A DNA stretch of 64,000 bases from Mesorhizobium sp. GTDB lineage: Bacteria; Pseudomonadota; Alphaproteobacteria; Rhizobiales; Rhizobiaceae. The first letter of the stretch is position 1, and the number at the start of each line of letters is the position of its first letter. The notes under the pieces were generated by a model. It was not told the DNA's origin, did no database searches, and saw nothing but the letters and a program-made list of their open reading frames with translations. The stretch is taken from assembly GCF_017306585.1 (NCBI RefSeq), contig NZ_JAFKIC010000111.1, positions 1-64,000 on the forward strand. The letters are read 5' to 3'. Below, one piece after another: positions 1 through 8,232 of this stretch. Made by a program: the position numbers and the translations under genes.

Positions 1-48
1 CCGGTCGCCAAGAAGCACGTCGAATTCAAGGAAACCAAGATCAAGTAA
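1..48 (+). CDS. rpmG: 50S ribosomal protein L33, 3' end only
   Basis: The first 16 codons in frame 1 read PVAKKHVEFKETKIK and then TAA. This matches the conserved C-terminus of bacterial ribosomal protein L33 (the ...KKHVEFKETKIK ending seen in alphaproteobacterial L33). Most of the roughly 55-residue protein lies upstream of the window. L33 is a small protein of the large ribosomal subunit. A perfect terminator hairpin begins 15 bases after the stop codon. The identification rests on a short C-terminal match, but that match is distinctive. Confidence 0.85.
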   Translation, partial: PVAKKHVEFKETKIK

Positions 49-62
49 TCTGGGTTTTCCCC

Positions 63-107
63 TTGCAAACAAAAACGCCGCCCATCGGGCGGCGTTTTTG
101 TTTGCAA
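63..107. terminator. bidirectional intrinsic terminator between rpmG and the ABC operon
   Basis: A perfect inverted repeat with 21-base arms (63-83 and 87-107) and a 3-base loop (ATC). The core is GCCGCCC/GGGCGGC flanked by A5 on the left and T5 on the right, so it can terminate transcription in both directions. It lies between the end of rpmG (+) and the end of the converging ABC ATPase gene (-, stop at 122) and probably serves both. Confidence 0.9.
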
Positions 108-121
108 GTCAGAGGCTGCGC

Positions 122-1189
122 TTACCCGATGCGATCGCCGCTTTTGGCGTCGAACAGATGCAGCGCCGCCGGATCGGCGGCCAGCCGCACGACGTCGCTG
201 GGTTTCACACCCGCACGGCCCATCGCAAAGACGCAGAGCTGCTGGCCGGCCAGTTTGACATAGAATTGCGTCGACAGGCCAAGCGGCTCGACCACCCCCA
301 CCTCGCCTCCCAGCGCCCCATCGTCGGACAGCCGGATATGCTCGGGGCGCAGACCGACGGTGATGGCGTCACCACCCTTCAACGGCAGGCCATCCGGGAG
401 CCGCAGCTTCTGGCCGTCGGCGAGCACGGCGTCGGCCTTGTCGGCCTTCTCCACCGTCGCCGGCAGGAAATTCATGCCCGGCGAACCGATGAAGCCGGCG
501 ACGAAGATGTTGGCCGGGCGATCATAGAGGTCGAGCGGCGCGCCAACCTGCTGGATCAGCCCGTCATGCATGACAACGATCCGGTCGGCCATGGTCATCG
601 CCTCGATCTGGTCGTGGGTGACATAGACAGAGGTGGTTTTCAGTTGCTGGTGCAGCGCCTTGATCTCGGCGCGCATGTGGACACGCAGCTTGGCGTCGAG
701 ATTGGACAGCGGCTCGTCGAAGAGAAAGACTTGGGGATCGCGCACGATGGCGCGGCCCATGGCGACGCGCTGGCGCTGGCCGCCCGACAATTGCCTGGGC
801 AGGCGTCCGAGAAAACTGTCGAGCCCCAGCCGCCTGGCAGCACCGTCGACGCGACTATCGATGGCCGACTTCTCAGCCTTGCGCAGCATCAGGCTGAAGC
901 CCATGTTCTTCGATACGTCCATATGCGGATAGAGCGCGTAGGACTGGAACACCATGGCGATGTCCCGGTCCTTGGGAGCGACGTCGTTGACCAGCCTCTC
1001 GCCGATGTGGATCTCGCCGCCGGATGCTTCCTCGAGCCCGGCGATCATGCGCAGAAGCGTGGATTTTCCGCAGCCTGAGGGACCGACCAACACCACGAAC
1101 TCGCCGTCGGCGATCTTGAGATCGACCGCGTGCAGCACGCGGACGGCGCCATAATCCTTGCGGACTTTTTCAAGCGTAACAGAGGCCAT
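122..1189 (-). CDS. sugar-type ABC transporter ATP-binding protein (UgpC/MalK family)
   Basis: A 355-residue nucleotide-binding subunit that would power import by the two permeases encoded just upstream. Walker A GPSGCGKST is at residues 36-44, the Q-loop follows in VFQSYALYPH (about 80-89), the ABC signature LSGGQ is at 134-138, Walker B FLFDEP at 155-160, the D-loop SNLDA follows, and the H-loop histidine is His192. The remaining 120 or so residues form a TOBE/OB-type regulatory domain (GLRPEHI motif), which is typical of the MalK/UgpC group. Its start lies 4 bases after the upstream permease stop, with AAAGGA ahead of the ATG, so it is the last gene of the operon. The substrate cannot be told from sequence; sn-glycerol-3-phosphate, trehalose and other sugars are all handled by close relatives. 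Confidence 0.92.
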   Translation of the reverse strand: MASVTLEKVRKDYGAVRVLHAVDLKIADGEFVVLVGPSGCGKSTLLRMIAGLEEASGGEIHIGERLVNDVAPKDRDIAMVFQSYALYPHMDVSKNMGFSLMLRKAEKSAIDSRVDGAARRLGLDSFLGRLPRQLSGGQRQRVAMGRAIVRDPQVFLFDEPLSNLDAKLRVHMRAEIKALHQQLKTTSVYVTHDQIEAMTMADRIVVMHDGLIQQVGAPLDLYDRPANIFVAGFIGSPGMNFLPATVEKADKADAVLADGQKLRLPDGLPLKGGDAITVGLRPEHIRLSDDGALGGEVGVVEPLGLSTQFYVKLAGQQLCVFAMGRAGVKPSDVVRLAADPAALHLFDAKSGDRIG

Positions 1190-1193
1190 CGAT

Positions 1194-2042
1194 CTATCCT
1201 TTGACGGCGCCGGCGGTGAGGCCGGTGACGAGATAGCGTTGCAGGAAGGCGAAGAAGATGCAGACCGGGATCAGCGCCAGGATGGAGGCCGCCATCATCT
1301 GCCCCCAGTCGACGGCGAACTTGCCGATGAAGGTGAGCAGGCCGACGGCGAAAGTCTTCTGGGCGTCACTGGAAATCAGCATCAGCGCGAAGAGAAGCTC
1401 GCTCCAGGCGGCGGTGAAGACGAAGCCGAGCGTCGCCCCCATGCCGGGCAGCGTCAGCGGCACGATCACCCGGCGCATGGCCTCGGCGCGCGTGCAGCCG
1501 TCGATCATCGCCGCCTCCTCGAGATCCCTCGGGATGCCGTCAAAGAAGGACTGCATGAGGAAGGTGGCGAAGGCTGTGTTGAAGGCGGTGTAGATGATGA
1601 TCAGCCCGATCAGGCTGTTGGTCAGGCCGATATCGCCCATGATGCGGTAGATCGGCGGAATGACCATGACCAGCGGAAAGGTCTGGGTCAGCAGCAAAAG
1701 GATGGCAAGCGTTGCCTTGCCGCGGAAGGCGAAGCGCGACATCGCGTAGCCGGCGAGCGTGGCGATCACCGTCACCAGGGCGGCGGTCGACACCGAGACT
1801 ATGACGCTGTTCAGGAAATAGCGTGGAAAGTCGGAGGCTTCGAGCACGGTGGCGAAGTTCTTGAGCGTCGTCTGCGACGGCCAAAAGGTGATACCCTCCG
1901 AATAAAGCAGCCGCTCCGGCGTCACCGAGATTTTCAGCGTCCAGAAGATCGGAAAGAGCGCGAAGACCACATAGACGGCGATCGCCGCGTAGAGACCGAT
2001 GCCGCCTGCTATGCGCGAGGTTGCGGAGCGTCCGGCGATCAT
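1194..2042 (-). CDS. carbohydrate ABC transporter permease (MalG/UgpE type)
   Basis: A 282-residue inner-membrane permease with six hydrophobic segments, the first near residues 12-33. The cytoplasmic EAA loop EEAAMIDGCTRAEAMRRV, which docks on the ATPase, is present in the C-terminal half. The reading frame stays open far upstream, but the ATG at 2042 is the right start: it gives a normal MalG-size protein and overlaps the stop codon of the preceding permease by one base (TGATG), a usual coupling arrangement. It is the second permease of the operon and would form a heterodimer with the first. Confidence 0.92.
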   Translation of the reverse strand: MIAGRSATSRIAGGIGLYAAIAVYVVFALFPIFWTLKISVTPERLLYSEGITFWPSQTTLKNFATVLEASDFPRYFLNSVIVSVSTAALVTVIATLAGYAMSRFAFRGKATLAILLLLTQTFPLVMVIPPIYRIMGDIGLTNSLIGLIIIYTAFNTAFATFLMQSFFDGIPRDLEEAAMIDGCTRAEAMRRVIVPLTLPGMGATLGFVFTAAWSELLFALMLISSDAQKTFAVGLLTFIGKFAVDWGQMMAASILALIPVCIFFAFLQRYLVTGLTAGAVKG

Positions 2043-2968
2043 CAGACATGCCTCACAAGCGTGCGTCGGATGGCGATCAGCGCCACCGCATAGGCGATCA
2101 AAAGCACCAGGAGCAACACCGCGACCGCGGAAGCATAGCCTTTGTCCAGCGACTTGAAGGCGCTGACATAGATGTAGACCGGAACCGTGCTGGTCGACCC
2201 GGCGGGCCCGCCTGCCGTCATCACGAAAATCAGGTCGGCAAAGGTCGCGATCCAAATCGTGCGCAGCATGACGGTGATGACGATGGTTGGCGCCAGGAAC
2301 GGCAGCGTGACCTTGCTGAAGCGCTGCCATGGCGAGGCGCCGTCGATCGCTGCCGCCTCGTGCAGTTCCGAAGGGATCGACTTCAGCGCCGCCAGCAGCG
2401 TGATGGCGAAGAACGGGATGCCGAACCAGATGTTGGCGATGATCGGTCCCCACATCGCTGTGGCCGGATCGGAAAGGATACTGGTGGTTGGGTCGGACCT
2501 CAGCCCCAAAGCGAAAAGCCAGTGCGGCAGCGGTCCGATGATCGGGTTGAACAGCCATGCCCAGGTGAGGCCGGACAGGAAGGATGGCACCGCCCAGGGC
2601 AGGAACACCACCGCTTGCACGATCTTGCGTCCGGCGAACGGTCTGTCGAGAAGCAGGGCGAGGCCAAGGCCAAGGAAAAACTGGAAGAACAGGCTGGCGA
2701 CCGTCCACCACAGCGTGTTGACAAGCGCCTGCCCAAGCACCGGGTCGGACAGCATGGCATGGTACTGGCCAAGGCCGACATATTCGGATTTGAAGGCGGA
2801 AAATTTGCGGAACGAATAGCCGATGCCGATTATGAGCGGCACCACGAGCACGATCACCAGGAGCACGATCGCCGGGCTGAGGTAGAGCCAGGGCTCAAAC
2901 GTCGCGTAGGAGAACCGCTTTTTTCGTGGCGGGCCTGCGGATCGTATTTCGGACACGGCATAGGACAT
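2042..2968 (-). CDS. carbohydrate ABC transporter permease (MalF/UgpA type)
   Basis: A 308-residue inner-membrane protein with a hydrophilic N-terminus (about 30 residues, including RKKR) and six predicted membrane spans. The EAA loop HEAAAIDGASPWQRFSKVTLP is the docking site for the ATP-binding subunit. It is coupled to the second permease by a TGATG overlap. It is separated from the upstream binding-protein gene by 179 bases that hold a palindromic repeat element, which could change the stoichiometry between binding protein and membrane parts. Confidence 0.92.
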   Translation of the reverse strand: MSYAVSEIRSAGPPRKKRFSYATFEPWLYLSPAIVLLVIVLVVPLIIGIGYSFRKFSAFKSEYVGLGQYHAMLSDPVLGQALVNTLWWTVASLFFQFFLGLGLALLLDRPFAGRKIVQAVVFLPWAVPSFLSGLTWAWLFNPIIGPLPHWLFALGLRSDPTTSILSDPATAMWGPIIANIWFGIPFFAITLLAALKSIPSELHEAAAIDGASPWQRFSKVTLPFLAPTIVITVMLRTIWIATFADLIFVMTAGGPAGSTSTVPVYIYVSAFKSLDKGYASAVAVLLLVLLIAYAVALIAIRRTLVRHV

Positions 2969-3013
2969 TGGTGGCTCTGCGGTGATGGGTGGATGCCGGG
3001 GCCAACACAGCTT

Positions 3014-3139
3014 CCTTCTCCCCGTAACGGGGAGAAGATGCCGGCAGGCAGATGAGGGGCGGCGCTAACTTCTAAGAACCCGGCGCTGCCCCTCATCCGT
3101 CACTTCGTGACACCGTCTCCCCGTGAAACGGGGAGAAGG
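3014..3139. repeat. palindromic intergenic repeat (RIME/REP-like)
   Basis: The element is built of nested inverted repeats. CTTCTCCCCGT/ACGGGGAGAAG lies at 3015-3025 and 3027-3037. ATGAGGGGC-GGCGC at 3052-3065 pairs with GCGCT-GCCCCTCAT at 3083-3096. A second TCTCCCCGT/ACGGGGAGA hairpin is at 3116-3124 and 3128-3136. Repeats with CTTCTCCCCGT and CCCCTCATC blocks are common between genes in Rhizobiales genomes. The naming is from memory of that class. Its place between binding protein and permease suggests RNA stabilisation or partial termination. Confidence 0.7.
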
Positions 3140-3147
3140 GAAGAAAA

Positions 3148-4425
3148 CTACTTCTTGTTCTTCGCCATCCAGTCCTGCTGCTCCTTGGTCAGGAAAGCAG
3201 CCCATTCGTCGGCCACGTCCTTGGCCGTCTTCTGGCCGAGCAGAACCTCCTGGAAGTTCTTGATGGCGACTTGGTCGACAAAGTTGCCGAGATTCTCCAG
3301 ATGCGTCGGCGGCGTCACCAGTTGGTACTTGCTGGTGTTGTTGAGCTCCTCGAACCAGCCTTTGAACTGTTCGGTCTTGAAATGAGCATCCTGATCGGCG
3401 CCATTGTGGATCGGGATGACACCGACTTCCTTGGCCCAGTCAAGATTGTCCTTGGGAGACAACAACGTCGCCATCAGTTTCCAAGCATCGTCCTTGTGCT
3501 GCGAGTTGGCGAACATTGCCCAGCCGCCATAGCCCAGCGTCGGGAACGACTTGCCGCTTGGCCCGACCGGCATCGGCGCCACGGCGAAATCATCGGCACT
3601 CATCTTGTCGGCAATACCGAGCAGCGCGTCTGGATCCTGGTCGAGCATCGCGCAGGTGCCTGAATAGAAACCGGTGACGATTTCGTTGAAGCCCCAGGAC
3701 ACGCTGTCCTTCGGCGCGTACCCGTTTTTATAGAGGTCCGCCAGCATCTGCAGGCCTTTGACGGAGCCTTCCGCATTGGCCGTCGAGGTGCCGTCCGCGT
3801 TGAAAGCGGCGCCATTGCCGGCAGCGATGTTCATGAACATGTTGACGCCGGTATACGAGCCCGGGCCGCCGCGCAGGCAATAGCCATACTTGCCAGGCAT
3901 CGCGGAAATCTTCTTGGCGTCGGCGACGAAATCGTCGAGCGTTGCCGGCGGACCGTCGAGGCCAGCCTCCTTGAACAACTTCTTGTTCCAGAAGAGCGCG
4001 CGGATATAGTAGCCGTACGGTATCATGTACTGGGTGTTGTTGACGGTGGAGCCGAACTGCTTGGCGCGATCGCCAAGCGTTTTGGCATCGTCCCACTTGG
4101 CCATATAGGGTCCGAGGTCCTCGAGCTGGCCGTTGTTGGCGTAAAGGCCCATCCAGCGTTCCGGCATCTCGACCACGTCTGGCGTATCACCGGCCTGCAC
4201 CATGGTCAGGAACTTCTCAAAGGCCTGGCCCCAGGGCAGCGACACCAGCTCCACCTTGACGCCGGGGTTGGCCGCCTCGAATTCGGCTATCTGCTTCTTC
4301 AGGAACTCGGTGCGCGGCGGGCTGGTGATCACCTCGACCATCTTGAGGGTCGTGTCGGCCAAGGCGTTTCCGGCTGAAATCGCCAGCCCCGCAACGGTGG
4401 CAAGCATGACGGTCAGTTTCTTCAT
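3148..4425 (-). CDS. extracellular solute-binding protein, sugar ABC transporter
   Basis: A periplasmic binding protein of family 1 (MalE/UgpB-like), about 425 residues. The N-terminus MKKLTVMLATVAGLAISAGNALA is a classical Sec signal with cleavage expected after ALA. The start at 4425 is preferred because GGGAG lies just upstream, between it and an alternative ATG at 4440 that would put the Shine-Dalgarno inside the gene. Mature-protein features such as ...NPGVKVELVSLPWGQAFEKF and ...WAMFANSQHKDDAWKLM fit the family. It follows the lyase gene by 29 bases and precedes the permeases. It delivers ligand to the transporter; the ligand is unknown. Confidence 0.92.
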   Translation of the reverse strand: MKKLTVMLATVAGLAISAGNALADTTLKMVEVITSPPRTEFLKKQIAEFEAANPGVKVELVSLPWGQAFEKFLTMVQAGDTPDVVEMPERWMGLYANNGQLEDLGPYMAKWDDAKTLGDRAKQFGSTVNNTQYMIPYGYYIRALFWNKKLFKEAGLDGPPATLDDFVADAKKISAMPGKYGYCLRGGPGSYTGVNMFMNIAAGNGAAFNADGTSTANAEGSVKGLQMLADLYKNGYAPKDSVSWGFNEIVTGFYSGTCAMLDQDPDALLGIADKMSADDFAVAPMPVGPSGKSFPTLGYGGWAMFANSQHKDDAWKLMATLLSPKDNLDWAKEVGVIPIHNGADQDAHFKTEQFKGWFEELNNTSKYQLVTPPTHLENLGNFVDQVAIKNFQEVLLGQKTAKDVADEWAAFLTKEQQDWMAKNKK

Positions 4426-4454
4426 CTTCAAGACTCCCATTTTGAAGCGGCTTG

Positions 4455-5642
4455 TTATTTTCTGGCTTTTTCGAAGGCCTGGACCACGTCGGCCCAGAGG
4501 TCCTCGACATTTTCCAATCCGACATTGAAGCGGATGGTTCGGGGGCTGACGCCGAAGCGCGCCATCGAATTCAGTCCCGGCGTCTGCTCCAGCGACGCCT
4601 TGGCCGGTACGACCAGGCTCTCATGACCGCCCCAGCTGACGCCGATGCGGAAAAATTTCAGCGCATCGACAAAGACGGGGATGTCGATGTCCTCGGTCAC
4701 CTCGAAGGAGAACAGGCCGGCATAGCCGCGCAGCGTCGCCTTGCCGGGATGGTTCGAATAGGCGGGATGGTTGACGCGCTCTACATTGGCATGCGCCTTC
4801 AGCCGCTCTGCGATGGTCAGTCCGCTTTTCATGTGATGCGGCAGGCGCAACGGTAATGTGCGCAGGCCGCGCAACAGCAGCCACGCCTCGAAGGGCGACA
4901 GCTTGCCGCCGAGATAGGAATAGGTCTGCTCGTTGATATGCTTGATGTGCGCGGCGGAGCCGGCCACGACGCCGGCAACCGTATCGCTATGGCCGCCGAG
5001 ATATTTGGAGGCCGAATGCAGCACGAGGTCGACGCCATGCGTGTGCGGCTTCTGGAATACCGGCGTCGCCCAGGAATTGTCGATGGTGGTGATGATGCCC
5101 TGCTCTTTCGCCAGCCGCGTCAGATGCGGCAGGTCCTGCAGCTCGAACAACATCGAGGTCGGGCTTTCCAGATAGAGCAGCTTGGCTCCCGGCAGCGCCG
5201 CCGCGACCGCATCGGGATCGGAGCCGTCGACATAATCGACCTTGATGTTCATGCGCGGCAGGAACCGCTCGAACAGCCGGTAGGCATCGCCATAGCAGTT
5301 GCGCACCGCAACGATGCGTTCGCCCGCGCCGACAAAGGCAAGGACGGTGGCGCTGATCGCCGCCATCCCGCTGGAAAAGCCACGCGCGGCCTCAGTGCCC
5401 TCAAGTGCCGCCACGCGCGCCTCGAACTCCATGACAGTCGGATTGTCACCGCGCGAATAGATCGGCTGCTTTCGTTTGCCGGCAAACGTATCGGCCATTT
5501 CGGCGTAGTTGGCGAAGGTGAACAGCGAGGTCTGATAGATTGGCGGCACCACCGCGCCGCTGGGAAACGGCTCATCATGCGCCAGCAGCGTCGCCGCCTC
5601 GGCGAGGTAATCGTGGTCGAAACCTGAGGGATGCTCGTTCAT
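4455..5642 (-). CDS. PLP-dependent Cys/Met metabolism lyase (cystathionine beta-lyase-like)
   Basis: A 395-residue fold-type I PLP enzyme of the Cys/Met metabolism family (MetC/MetB/MegL). The YSRGDNPT motif near residue 62 matches the family's phosphate and active-site tyrosine region. SSGMAA near 90 is the PLP phosphate loop, TIDNSWATP near 186-194 holds the cofactor aspartate, and Lys213 in SASKYLGGHSD is the Schiff-base lysine. Related enzymes perform beta- or gamma-elimination or replacement on sulfur amino acids. The start overlaps the upstream regulator by 4 bases (ATGA). The location inside a sugar-type ABC operon under a FadR-type regulator is unusual for methionine biosynthesis and suggests a catabolic role on an imported compound (inference). 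The exact substrate is unknown. Confidence 0.85.
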   Translation of the reverse strand: MNEHPSGFDHDYLAEAATLLAHDEPFPSGAVVPPIYQTSLFTFANYAEMADTFAGKRKQPIYSRGDNPTVMEFEARVAALEGTEAARGFSSGMAAISATVLAFVGAGERIVAVRNCYGDAYRLFERFLPRMNIKVDYVDGSDPDAVAAALPGAKLLYLESPTSMLFELQDLPHLTRLAKEQGIITTIDNSWATPVFQKPHTHGVDLVLHSASKYLGGHSDTVAGVVAGSAAHIKHINEQTYSYLGGKLSPFEAWLLLRGLRTLPLRLPHHMKSGLTIAERLKAHANVERVNHPAYSNHPGKATLRGYAGLFSFEVTEDIDIPVFVDALKFFRIGVSWGGHESLVVPAKASLEQTPGLNSMARFGVSPRTIRFNVGLENVEDLWADVVQAFEKARK

Positions 5643-6373
5643 GTCCGGCTCGGAAGTTTGAGTTTGGCCGCACCGCGCTTGAGATCGTCCTCGACGGTGG
5701 CGATCAGCTTGAGCGCCTCGTCGCGGGCGCCTTGCGGATCACGCGCGGCGATGCGTTCGTAGATGGTGCGATGGTAGGGAAAGCTGGCGTGGCCGAAATC
5801 GCGCACACCGAGGGGATGCTCCCAGAAACGGTGGAACAGCTCGTGCATGGCGGCGATGATCTGCTCGAACAGCGGATTGCCGGAGACCCGGTAAATCGCC
5901 TGGTGAAACTCCCAGTCCTCCTCCGAGGACATGCCGTCGCGGGTGCGGAACGCCTGCTCCATGATGTCGAGCTTGCGCTCGATCTCGGCGATGTCGCCCG
6001 GGCTGGCGCGCTCCGCGCACAATGCCGCGGCCTCCGCTTCCAGCGCGCGCCTGATCTCCAGCGTATGCATCAGGCTGGTGAAGTCGTTGCCGCCGGCAAG
6101 CGTCAGCGGCAAATGCAGCATGTCGGGTGAAACAGCGGCCTTGAGGTAAGTGCCGCTGCCTTGCCGGCGTTCGACCAGACCAAGCCCCTCCCATCGTGTC
6201 AGCGCCTCGCGCACCGTGTTGCGGCTGACCTTCAGCCGCTCAGCCAGTATGCGCTCGGTGGGGAGCCGCTCGCCGGGCTGCAGGGCCTCGGCGCGGACAA
6301 AGCCCACCAACGCCTTCAGCACCGCGTCATCGCGCGCCGTGGTCTGGATGGGTGGCAGGCTGTTCTGGTCCAC
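5639..6373 (-). CDS. GntR-family transcriptional regulator, FadR/FCD type
   Basis: A winged-helix regulator of about 244 residues with an N-terminal GntR DNA-binding domain (PGERLPTERILAERLKVSRN, then TVREALTRWEGLGLVERRQGSGTYL) and a C-terminal all-helical FCD ligand domain. A GTG start at 6373 is chosen: GGAGG lies 4 bases upstream at 6378-6382, and the probable operator at 6394-6404 then falls in the promoter region. A longer form from an ATG at 6412 is possible but would place the operator inside the gene. It is the first gene of the minus-strand operon and overlaps the lyase by 4 bases. It probably represses the operon and releases it when the transported substrate or a derivative binds. 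Confidence 0.88.
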   Translation of the reverse strand: MDQNSLPPIQTTARDDAVLKALVGFVRAEALQPGERLPTERILAERLKVSRNTVREALTRWEGLGLVERRQGSGTYLKAAVSPDMLHLPLTLAGGNDFTSLMHTLEIRRALEAEAAALCAERASPGDIAEIERKLDIMEQAFRTRDGMSSEEDWEFHQAIYRVSGNPLFEQIIAAMHELFHRFWEHPLGVRDFGHASFPYHRTIYERIAARDPQGARDEALKLIATVEDDLKRGAAKLKLPSRT

Positions 6374-6385
6374 ATTTCCTCCAAG

Positions 6386-6404
6386 TGGTCCAATGGTCCA
6401 ACCA
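6386..6404 (-). promoter_or_regulatory. probable operator of the FadR-type regulator
   Basis: TGGTCCAACCA at 6394-6404 is an exact match to the TNGTNNNACNA palindrome known for FadR-subfamily GntR regulators. A partial second copy (TGGTCCAATGG) starts at 6386. It lies 13-31 bases upstream of the GTG start of the regulator gene, where a bound dimer would block transcription. It was found by eye only; footprinting or conservation in relatives would test it. Confidence 0.6.
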
Positions 6405-6500
6405 ATCTGCACACTGGCGAGACCCCTGTCAATCGCTTGTCAGGAGTCTCGTGATCTGGCTGTTGAAGATTTCAGGATGCGGCGCCTTGCGCCCAATGCG

Positions 6501-7997
6501 CTAAGAGGCGACGGGCAGACCGAGCCATTTTGTCAGCGCGTCGGCCAATCCCCAATCTGTTGCATCCGAGACCCAGGCCACATATCCGTCGGGCCTGATC
6601 AACACGGCGGCCGGCGCATCGACCGCACCAAGGACCGGAAGCTCCCAGGCACCGTCATACGCAGCATCGACCTGCCGCAGCTGTTCCTTCCAGGGGCCGG
6701 CATCGAGGCTACCGGCCTCGCCCAGATTAAGAAGCACTGGACGGGCATCGTGCATCAGACTGTAGACCCGAAGCGGCCCGTCCGCCGTGGTCAGATCGAG
6801 ATCGGGCATTCGCCGTCCAAGCAGGGGATGCCCCTCGCCCAGATCGTAATGGACGCTCAACCCCGACATCTCCCCGGCCAGCCGCTTGCGTGGCTCGTCC
6901 ATGGCGAGCAACTCGGCAAAAGTATCAGCCAATGCCTTGGTGCGGACATCCATGCGACGCAGCGCAACCTGCGCCATGGAATTGCGCAACACGCGGGCGG
7001 CGACCGGATGACGTTCGCTGTGGTAGCTGTCGAGCAGGCTTTCGGGGGACATGCCTTTGACCACCCGCGCCAGCTTCCACCCCAGGTTGACTGCGTCCTG
7101 CACACCGATGTTGAGCCCCTGCCCGCCCATCGGAGGATGGATGTGCGCGGCATCACCAGCGAGCACAACCCGCCTGTCCCGGTAAGCGGTTGCCTGGCGC
7201 ACCATGTCGGTGAAACGGGAAATCCAGGTCGGGCCGTGAACCCCGTAGTCGGTGCCGTAGATGCCGTCCAACGCCTGCTGCAGATCGAGCAAGGTGGGTT
7301 CGCCGCCGATCGTCAGCTGCCGCTCGGTCAGCACGATGCCGACCCGGCCGCTCTCCTCGATCTTGCCTATCGCGTGGACGCCATGGGCATCGCTGCGAAA
7401 TCCCCATTCAGGCTCCCGTGCCATTTCAACCTCGGCAATGATCCAGCTCATCGTCGGGTCCCAGCCGGCGAACTCTATGCCAGCAGCCTTCCGGATGACG
7501 CTGCGGCCTCCGTCACAGCCGACGAGGTATTGCGTCCGCAACCGTTGACCGCCGGACAGTTCCAGATCGACACCGTCTTCGTCCTGCGCAAAACCGGTGA
7601 CTTCCCGTTCGCGATAGATCGGCACCCCCAGTTCGCCGATCCAGTCGGCCATTATCCGCTCGATATGGTTTTGCCGCAGTGCCAGCAGATAGTTGTGCCG
7701 GCTGGGAAAGTCGCTGGTATCCAGGCGCACCATGTGGAAGCTGGCGGCCGGCCACAGCTTTCCCTGCGACAGAAACCTGTCGGCAATTCCGCGCTGGTCG
7801 AGCACTTCGATGGTGCGCGCATGCAGGCCGCCCGCGCGCGAGCCGGCCAATTGCTGGGTCGGGCGCCGCTCGACAATGGCGACATCGATGTCCGCCAGCG
7901 CGAGTTCGCCCGCCAGCATCAACCCTGTCGGGCCGCCCCCGACTATCAGCACCGAATGATCGCGCGGCGGTTGGTTTGTCGGCATGGATACCGGCAT
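6501..7997 (-). CDS. FAD-dependent aromatic monooxygenase (PHBH/PheA family)
   Basis: A 498-residue class A flavoprotein hydroxylase. The dinucleotide-binding motif GGGPTG is at residues 20-25 following a short N-terminal extension. The second FAD motif GDAAHIHPP followed by GGQGLNIGVQDA is present in the middle. A thioredoxin-like C-terminal region (about 100 residues) resembles that of pentachlorophenol and phenol hydroxylases. Such enzymes use NAD(P)H and O2 to hydroxylate aromatic or polyketide substrates. The ATG at 7997 has GGGAG 7 bases upstream, better than a start further upstream. It stands alone on the minus strand, with an A/T-rich stretch around 8076-8100 that may hold its promoter. 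The substrate is unknown. Confidence 0.85.
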   Translation of the reverse strand: MPVSMPTNQPPRDHSVLIVGGGPTGLMLAGELALADIDVAIVERRPTQQLAGSRAGGLHARTIEVLDQRGIADRFLSQGKLWPAASFHMVRLDTSDFPSRHNYLLALRQNHIERIMADWIGELGVPIYREREVTGFAQDEDGVDLELSGGQRLRTQYLVGCDGGRSVIRKAAGIEFAGWDPTMSWIIAEVEMAREPEWGFRSDAHGVHAIGKIEESGRVGIVLTERQLTIGGEPTLLDLQQALDGIYGTDYGVHGPTWISRFTDMVRQATAYRDRRVVLAGDAAHIHPPMGGQGLNIGVQDAVNLGWKLARVVKGMSPESLLDSYHSERHPVAARVLRNSMAQVALRRMDVRTKALADTFAELLAMDEPRKRLAGEMSGLSVHYDLGEGHPLLGRRMPDLDLTTADGPLRVYSLMHDARPVLLNLGEAGSLDAGPWKEQLRQVDAAYDGAWELPVLGAVDAPAAVLIRPDGYVAWVSDATDWGLADALTKWLGLPVAS

Positions 7998-8204
7998 TTC
8001 GATACTCCCGTTCCGTTGGCAAGGGCGCGGTTTTACGGGAGGAACCGGGGCTTGAAGCAAGTCCCCCGGGCGCCATATATACTTTACGAGAGGACAATAC
8101 TCCTCCCGCGCCGGCCAGAAGCGCGCAACAGTCTTCCCTGTGGGCCCGGCCTTCCGCATTCAAACGGACTTTTTGCAGCCGGCGTTACCGAGATTTTCCG
8201 CGCA

Positions 8205-8232
8205 TAAAAAAGCCCCGGATTGTCCGGGGCTT
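8205..8232 (-). terminator. intrinsic terminator, minus strand
   Basis: AAGCCCCGGA (8210-8219) pairs with TCCGGGGCTT (8223-8232) around a TTG loop. On the minus strand the hairpin is followed by a run of T (complement of A at 8206-8211). It lies about 310 bases beyond the pleD stop. It therefore ends either a long pleD 3' untranslated region or a separate small transcript from 8233-8544. Confidence 0.8.

Noticed and set aside
98..1078. Long plus-strand reading frame opposite the ABC ATPase gene
   Set aside because: It is the antisense shadow of a protein with complete Walker and signature motifs; its own translation shows no domain and lacks a ribosome site.
6421..6449. Inverted repeat GACCCCTG/CAGGAGTC upstream of the GntR gene considered as a terminator
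   Set aside because: It has a mismatch and no T-run on either strand; it may be chance or part of the promoter.
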